From the NCBI GenBank assembly GCA_030612085.1, contig JAUWOM010000034.1:1-10354 (forward strand): 10,354 nucleotides of DNA. The letters run 5' to 3'. Source of the stretch: Actinomycetes bacterium (GTDB lineage: Bacteria > Actinomycetota > Humimicrobiia > JAHJRV01). Made by a program: the position numbers and the translations under genes. Numbering within the stretch: position 1 is the stretch's first letter; every line of letters starts with the position of its first letter. This document shows positions 6,707-10,354 of this stretch, piece after piece. Under the pieces are notes generated by a model that saw only the letters and a list, made by a program, of their open reading frames with translations, was not told the DNA's origin and ran no database searches.

Positions 6707-6760
6707 TTGTCATTGCAAACTAGGTACTGGTTGTCATTGCGAACGAAGTGAAGCAATCTC
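6707..6760. repeat. Dispersed GTCATTGCGA...GAAGCAATCTC-type repeat, one full and one partial unit
   Basis: The unit at 6731-6760 starts TTGTCATTGCGAAC and ends GAAGCAATCTC. ATTGC (6736-6740) pairs with GCAAT (6753-6757) as a short hairpin. A 14-nt partial copy differing at one base, TTGTCATTGCAAAC, lies 24 bp earlier (6707-6720). The sequence belongs to a short intergenic repeat type common in many bacterial genomes; when wrongly translated it gives HCERSEAI/HCEERSDEAI-like peptides. It is visibly more G+C-rich than the surrounding spacer. The complementary half that often completes a long palindrome is absent. Confidence 0.75.
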
Positions 6761-6823
6761 AATTAGACACTCCGGATAAAGACAAATTTTTTATTATATC
6801 AATTTCAATTTTTTTTGCTTGAT

Positions 6824-7684
6824 CTATTTCCATATTTGAATTTGTTTCTGAACGGTTCTGTATAGCTTTATAAAATCTTCTGAACTTAGTTCCTCAGCTC
6901 TCACCCCTTTATTTCCTATTACTTCACCAATAATTTTCTCCGTTTGAGCTTTGCTTAATTCCCAATCTTTACAACTCAGAATGGAATTTACTAATTTCTT
7001 CCTTCTGTGTTTAAAAGAGATATTAATTAATTTAAATAATTTATTTTTATCTATTTGCTCATAACAGAATTTTTTCCTATGAATTTCAAGAACTTTTGAA
7101 TCAACCTCTGGTGATGGCAGAAAGACATTTTTTGAAACCCTAAAATAATTTTTTATTTCAGAAATAAGTGACATTTTTACTGAGATAGCAGTATAATTTT
7201 TATCTTTAGGCTTAGCTGTTAATCTTTCACCAATTTCTGCTTGAACCAGAACAATATAGCTCTTGATTTCAGGATATTTATTTAGCATATCAAAAATTAG
7301 AGTCAAGGCTATATTGTAAGGAAGATTGGAAACCATTTTATTTATTGAATATCTTTTAATCAGGGGGTTAAAATCATATTTTAATGCATCAGCTTGAATT
7401 ATTATTAAATTATTTAATTCTTTAAAAACTTCTTTTAAAACAGAAATTAATTTATTATCATATTCAACACATATCACCTTTTTAGCTTTTTCTAGAAGTG
7501 CTTCAGTTAATGTTCCAATTCCACCACCAATTTCAAGTACATTATCATCATTTGAAATCTTTGCAATATCTATAATTTTTCTAAGCACATTGCCATCAAT
7601 CAAAAAATGCTGACCAAGCCTTTTCTTTGGTTTTATATCAAACTCTCTTAATATCTTCTTTGTAGTAGATAAATTAACAATCAT
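6824..7684 (-). CDS. rsmA: 16S rRNA (adenine1518/1519-N6)-dimethyltransferase KsgA
   Basis: Dimethylates two adjacent adenines in helix 45 of 16S rRNA using SAM, a late 30S maturation checkpoint. The 286-aa protein has the normal length. LGQHFL (23-28) is the signature N-terminus. Motif I VLEIGGGIGTLT (49-60) binds SAM, VEYD at 73-76 holds the SAM ribose contact, and NLPYN (120-124) is the catalytic motif IV. VQAEIGERLTAKP (147-159), FLPSPEVDSKV (188-198), FKHRRKKL (224-231) and RAEELS (262-267) are also typical. ATG 7684 overlaps the metG stop in ATGA, implying translational coupling with metG. In B. subtilis tatD and rnmV separate metS from ksgA; here they are missing. Confidence 0.97.
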   Translation of the reverse strand: MIVNLSTTKKILREFDIKPKKRLGQHFLIDGNVLRKIIDIAKISNDDNVLEIGGGIGTLTEALLEKAKKVICVEYDNKLISVLKEVFKELNNLIIIQADALKYDFNPLIKRYSINKMVSNLPYNIALTLIFDMLNKYPEIKSYIVLVQAEIGERLTAKPKDKNYTAISVKMSLISEIKNYFRVSKNVFLPSPEVDSKVLEIHRKKFCYEQIDKNKLFKLINISFKHRRKKLVNSILSCKDWELSKAQTEKIIGEVIGNKGVRAEELSSEDFIKLYRTVQKQIQIWK

Positions 7685-9222
7685 AATTTTTGTTTTTCTA
7701 TTCTTGGGAAAAGTGGGTATATCTTACCTATTTTAGTTCCAGGTTTTAGTAGACCCCATTTTAGATCTTGAGGAATTTTACAAGATGATATCTTTTCTTT
7801 AATACCAAGTTGAACCCAAAGTTTTTCCATATCAACTGGCATAATTGGATATGTAACTATTGCTAGAAGTCTAAGACCCTCACATAGATTATAAATCACT
7901 GTTTTCAACTTGCTTATATTGCCTTTCTTTTCTAAAAACCAGGGTTCAGTTTTATCCACATACCAATTTGCTGAAGCCACAAATGACCAAATTGAAACTA
8001 AGGATTTTCTAAACTTTAAATCACTCATATTTTTTAAATAATCATCTAAACAAACTTCCCAACTTTTTTGTAACTGTAAATCAAGTTCATGAGGTTTATC
8101 TTTCTCAGGAATTTCCTCCCCAAAATATTTCTTAACCATAACCAATACTCTACTAACAAGATTTCCTATATCATTGGATAAATCTGAATTAAACCTATTC
8201 ACCATTAGTTCATCGGTATAGGTTCCATCATTACCAAATACTATCTCTTTGAGTAAGAAATATCTAACTGGATCTACCCCATACCTACCTGCAATTTCAT
8301 ATGGGTCTAAAACTATTCCTTTTGACTTTGATAATTTTTCCTCACCTTTAAGTAAAAATCCATGTGCTGCTACAGTTTTGGGGAGCTCAATACCTGCTGA
8401 CATCAAAAGCGCAGGCCATATTATAGCATGAAATTTTATAATATCCTTTCCTATAATATGATAATCTGCTGGCCAAAAGATTTTAAATTTTTCTCCACCG
8501 GTCAGGGCTCCTAAAGCTGAAATATAATTTAATAAAGCATCTACCCATACATAAGAAACATGCTTTTTGTCAAATGTTAGAGAAACTCCCCATTCAAAAG
8601 TAGTACGGGAAATAGAGACATCCTTTAGTCCTTGTTTTATTAAACTTACTACCTCATTTCTTCGAGTTTCAGGGATAACAAAATCTAGGTTTTTTTCTAT
8701 ATGTTCTAACACTTTATCTAAATATTTTGACAGTTTAAAAAAGTAGTTTTCTTCCTCAACTATTTCCACATCTCTACCACATTCAGGACACTTCCCGTCT
8801 ATAAGTTGAAATTCTGTTAAAAAATTTTCTTCAAATACACAATACCAACCTTTATACTTCCCTTTATAGATATCCCCTTTTTCCAATAATATCTCAAAGA
8901 ATTTCTGAACAATTTTTTTATGTCTTTTTTGAGTTGTTCTTAAAAAATCGTCATTTGAGATATGAAAATATTCTAAAAGTTTAACTACTTCACCAGACAT
9001 ATAATCTACATATTTCTGTGGTTTTTTTCCACAAGATAGGGCTGCTCTTTCAACCTTTTGACCATGCTCATCAGTTCCAGTTAGAAAAAATACATTTTCT
9101 CCCAATAATCTATGATATCGAGCAAGAGTATCGGCAAGAACAAACTCATAAACATGTCCCAGGTGAAGTTTTTCATTTACATAATATATTGCTGTAGTAA
9201 CATAGAAGTTTTTATCTGTCAT
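7681..9222 (-). CDS. metG: Methionyl-tRNA synthetase, short form
   Basis: Class I aminoacyl-tRNA synthetase charging tRNA-Met. From ATG 9222 it is 513 aa. The HIGH motif is HLGH (20-23), followed by FFLTGTDEHGQKVERA (45-60). The KMSKS motif reads KLSKS (296-300). The connective-peptide zinc knuckle has C128 and a CPEC pair (C145, C148), but the fourth ligand position is Glu 131 in CVFE. The C-terminal tRNA-binding (Trbp111/EMAP-like) extension of B. subtilis MetRS is absent, as in other roughly 510-aa forms. The frame opens further to a TTG at 9237, but GAGAGG (9230-9235), 7 nt before the ATG, overlaps that codon, so ATG 9222 is preferred. The first base of the ATG lies 1 nt from the stop of the rsmI remnant; the 3' end overlaps rsmA by 4 bp. 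Confidence 0.97.
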   Translation of the reverse strand: MTDKNFYVTTAIYYVNEKLHLGHVYEFVLADTLARYHRLLGENVFFLTGTDEHGQKVERAALSCGKKPQKYVDYMSGEVVKLLEYFHISNDDFLRTTQKRHKKIVQKFFEILLEKGDIYKGKYKGWYCVFEENFLTEFQLIDGKCPECGRDVEIVEEENYFFKLSKYLDKVLEHIEKNLDFVIPETRRNEVVSLIKQGLKDVSISRTTFEWGVSLTFDKKHVSYVWVDALLNYISALGALTGGEKFKIFWPADYHIIGKDIIKFHAIIWPALLMSAGIELPKTVAAHGFLLKGEEKLSKSKGIVLDPYEIAGRYGVDPVRYFLLKEIVFGNDGTYTDELMVNRFNSDLSNDIGNLVSRVLVMVKKYFGEEIPEKDKPHELDLQLQKSWEVCLDDYLKNMSDLKFRKSLVSIWSFVASANWYVDKTEPWFLEKKGNISKLKTVIYNLCEGLRLLAIVTYPIMPVDMEKLWVQLGIKEKISSCKIPQDLKWGLLKPGTKIGKIYPLFPRIEKQKL

Positions 9223-9223
9223 T

Positions 9224-9390
9224 TTACTTCCTCTCAATTATAAAACTTACTAGTGTAAATATTTCACCTTTAATTTCTCTTTCCTTTAATCTTTCCAAAA
9301 GTTCAGTAACAGTTCCTCTCATTATTTCCTGATGAATTTTATTAGCTCCCGCACAATAACACATTCTCAAAGGTTTTTTACTTGGAACTA
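9224..9390 (-). pseudogene. rsmI: Decayed 3' end of rsmI (16S rRNA C1402 2'-O-methyltransferase)
   Basis: Directly upstream of metG, leftward reading gives pieces of the RsmI C-terminus in three frames. Frame A, from Lys codon 9340 to the stop at 9226-9224, reads KIHQEIMRGTVTELLERLKE followed by REIKGEIFTLV and a short end. This fits the family pattern TKxxEExxRGTxxE...KGEF. The preceding residues are in frame B: CVIVRELIK at 9363-9337, matching the ARELTK motif. The switch falls at a run of four A (9337-9340), as if one A were lost. Further upstream KTFENV is in frame C (9377-9360), and a CCAAGTAAA near 9385 recalls the FYESPxK motif, with stops between. RsmI is normally about 280 aa, so nearly all of it is gone. 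The identification rests on motif recall and on rsmI lying near metS in Bacillus. Confidence 0.65.
9230..9235 (-). promoter_or_regulatory. Ribosome binding site deciding the metG start
   Basis: GAGAGG read leftward, 7 nt before ATG 9222. It overlaps the alternative TTG at 9237-9235, which makes that upstream start unlikely. The site lies inside the 3' end of the rsmI remnant, consistent with a former rsmI-metG operon. Confidence 0.7.
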
Positions 9391-9761
9391 ATTATAATAG
9401 AAATTACAATTTTTTATACTTCTTATTTAAATATACTAAACTTTTTTCTAAATTTTTAGTAGTTGTAATTATTTTATACCTGGTAGTGAATAGGTTTCTG
9501 TGAAAATATATATTATTAATTCAACTATTTTTTGTAAAAAATAACTTCTATAAATTTACATAAGTATCAATTCAATTATTTCTGGTAAGGAAAAAACTTC
9601 TATAAAGATAGGAGAAAAAATAATAAAAAATTAAAAACAAAGTTATAATAGATAATACAAATATATATTATTCATTGTAAAAATCATATAAGTAGAGAAA
9701 AGACAACATGTATATATATTATCTATCAACTTTTAATCTTGATTGAATGGGAGAGTTAAAT
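9391..9761. other. Divergent AT-rich spacer between the rsmI remnant and the racemase gene
   Basis: No credible gene is seen on either strand. The direct duplication (9518-9606) is its main structure. A nested inverted repeat lies at 9402-9470 (AATTACAA/TTGTAATT outside, TACTAAA/TTTAGTA inside). TATAAT-like hexamers occur in both directions (for example 9644-9649 rightward, 9396-9391 leftward), but none has an acceptable -35 at 16-18 nt, so I do not call the promoters of metG or the racemase gene. Confidence 0.45.
9518..9606. repeat. Imperfect direct duplication, 37-38 bp, period about 51 bp
   Basis: Copy 1 (9518-9554) begins AATTCAACTATTT and ends AACTTCTATAAA. Copy 2 (9569-9606) begins AATTCAATTATTT and ends AACTTCTATAAA. 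The ends match almost exactly and the centres differ (TTTGTAAAAAAT against CTGGTAAGGAAA). Only two copies are visible and the spacing does not suit a CRISPR array. It lies in the divergent spacer between the racemase gene and metG. Confidence 0.55.
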
Positions 9762-10354
9762 ATGAGATATCCTTATCTGCTTATCAATTTAAATAAGATT
9801 GAGAAAAATGCAAGATACATCACTAACCTTTGTAACGAGAATGGAATCAAAGTTGTTGGAGTTACTAAAGGATGTTGTGGAATGCCTGAGGTCGCCAATG
9901 CAATGCTTAAGGGAGGAGTAAAATTTATTGGGGATTCCAGAATAGATAATCTAAAAAAAATAAAAAGTTCAGGTTATAAAAAAGAACTAATGCTTTTAAG
10001 AATACCTATGGAAAGCGAGTTAGAAGATGTAGTTGAGATAGCTGATATAAGTTTAAATTCAGAAATAAGTATCATAAAAAAGATTTCAGATATCGCAAAA
10101 GATCAAGATAAAATACATAAAATTATTTTAATGATAGATTTGGGTGAGTTAAGAGAAGGTATATTACCAAAAGACACAAAAGATTATATTAAGCAAATTT
10201 TAAAATTGGATGGAGTTATATTATCAGGAATTGGCACTAATCTTGCATGTTTTTCTGGTATTCTCCCCACATATGAAAATATGAAAGAACTTGTTGATTT
10301 AAAAGAAGAGTTAGAGGATTTTTTTAATATAAAAATATCTGTTGTTTCTGGAGG
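9762..10354 (+). CDS. PLP-dependent ornithine/alanine racemase family protein, partial (N-terminal 197 codons)
   Basis: Rightward frame cut by the window end; the family is about 350-365 aa, so a little over half is visible. The fold is the alanine racemase N-terminal TIM barrel. VVGVTKGCCG (31-40) carries the PLP Schiff-base Lys at 36. GDSRIDNL (57-64), MIDLGELREGI (124-134) and GIGTNLACF (156-164) match the Orr/YhfX subgroup that includes clostridial ornithine racemase. That enzyme interconverts L- and D-ornithine at the entry to oxidative ornithine fermentation. The substrate cannot be fixed from this half, and no ornithine-degradation gene is visible. ATG 9762 follows GGGAGAG (9749-9755) at a 6-nt spacing. 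An in-frame ATG at 9747 would lie upstream of that site and is directly preceded by TGA. It is transcribed away from the metG cluster. Confidence 0.85.
   Translation, partial: MRYPYLLINLNKIEKNARYITNLCNENGIKVVGVTKGCCGMPEVANAMLKGGVKFIGDSRIDNLKKIKSSGYKKELMLLRIPMESELEDVVEIADISLNSEISIIKKISDIAKDQDKIHKIILMIDLGELREGILPKDTKDYIKQILKLDGVILSGIGTNLACFSGILPTYENMKELVDLKEELEDFFNIKISVVSG

Larger units (their letters stand above)
6506..6823. other. 318-bp intergenic region between rsmA and veg
   Basis: It contains the veg promoter, the 26-bp dyad and the dispersed repeat, described separately. No yabG-like gene or other credible reading frame is present, although yabG lies here in B. subtilis. No clear terminator follows rsmA; only an A/T-rich tract at 6801-6816 is seen, without a convincing stem. 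Confidence 0.6.

Noticed and set aside
9223..9237. TTG start for metG five codons upstream
   Set aside because: The ribosome site GAGAGG overlaps this codon and is correctly spaced for the ATG at 9222, where the conserved MetRS N-terminus begins.
9224..9364. Intact 46-codon small gene upstream of metG
   Set aside because: The ATG at 9362-9364 has no ribosome site. The first 8 residues do not fit any pattern, while the same DNA in another frame gives the RsmI ARELTK-like motif, so a pseudogene explains it better.
9391..9396. Leftward TATAAT as the metG promoter
   Set aside because: No acceptable -35 at 16-18 nt (GTATAA and neighbours match poorly), so it is not supported.
9518..9606. CRISPR array
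   Set aside because: Only two imperfect copies, diverged in the middle, with a 14-bp gap between them and no adjacent cas genes.
9648..9726. Inverted repeat ATAGATAATA / TATTATCTAT upstream of the racemase gene
   Set aside because: Arms are almost pure A/T with a loop of about 59 nt; expected by chance at this composition.

Overview
The window is a strongly AT-rich bacterial segment (roughly 30 % G+C by eye, not computed). It is dominated by a leftward (minus-strand) run of housekeeping genes. From right to left they are metG, rsmA, veg, ispE, a MobA-like nucleotidyltransferase, glmU, prs, rplY (ctc family), pth, and the first 35 codons of what is probably mfd. This order matches the metS-to-mfd region of Bacillus subtilis, but without the genes that interrupt it there (tatD, rnmV, yabG, sspF, purR, yabJ, spoVG, fin). 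An uncharacterised NTP transferase sits where purR-yabJ-spoVG would be. The missing sporulation-linked genes, the Veg protein and the low G+C suggest an anaerobic, probably non-sporulating lineage related to or sharing this cluster with Bacillota. Deep Bacillota, Halanaerobiia or Atribacterota are all possible, and the window alone cannot decide.

Right end (9223-10354): a divergent plus-strand gene, cut by the window edge, encodes a PLP-dependent racemase of the ornithine/alanine racemase (Orr/YhfX) family. Between it and metG lies about 520 bp. The part next to metG is a decayed, frame-disrupted remnant of rsmI (16S rRNA 2'-O-methyltransferase), the gene found in this neighbourhood in Bacillota. 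The rest holds an imperfect 51-52 bp tandem duplication.

Centre (5937-9222): metG and rsmA overlap by 4 bp (ATGA) and are translationally coupled. The 318-bp gap after rsmA holds a dispersed repeat of the widespread GTCATTGCGA..GAAGCAATCTC type, a 26-bp perfect dyad, and a near-consensus sigma-70 type promoter driving veg. Next comes a 278-bp gap with no sspF-like gene, then ispE.

Left (1-5012): the MobA-like gene, glmU, prs, rplY and pth are closely packed apart from a 155-bp gap with a possible promoter before glmU. A 10-bp-stem hairpin downstream of pth probably terminates the operon. A new leftward reading frame (probable mfd) begins after it.

Functionally the cluster supplies translation (MetRS, KsgA, L25, Pth), isoprenoid and cell-wall precursors (IspE, GlmU) and PRPP (Prs). 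I found no clearly new multi-gene system. The best second-look items are the rsmI remnant, the dispersed repeat, the strong veg promoter with its upstream dyad, and the conserved uncharacterised NTP transferase.
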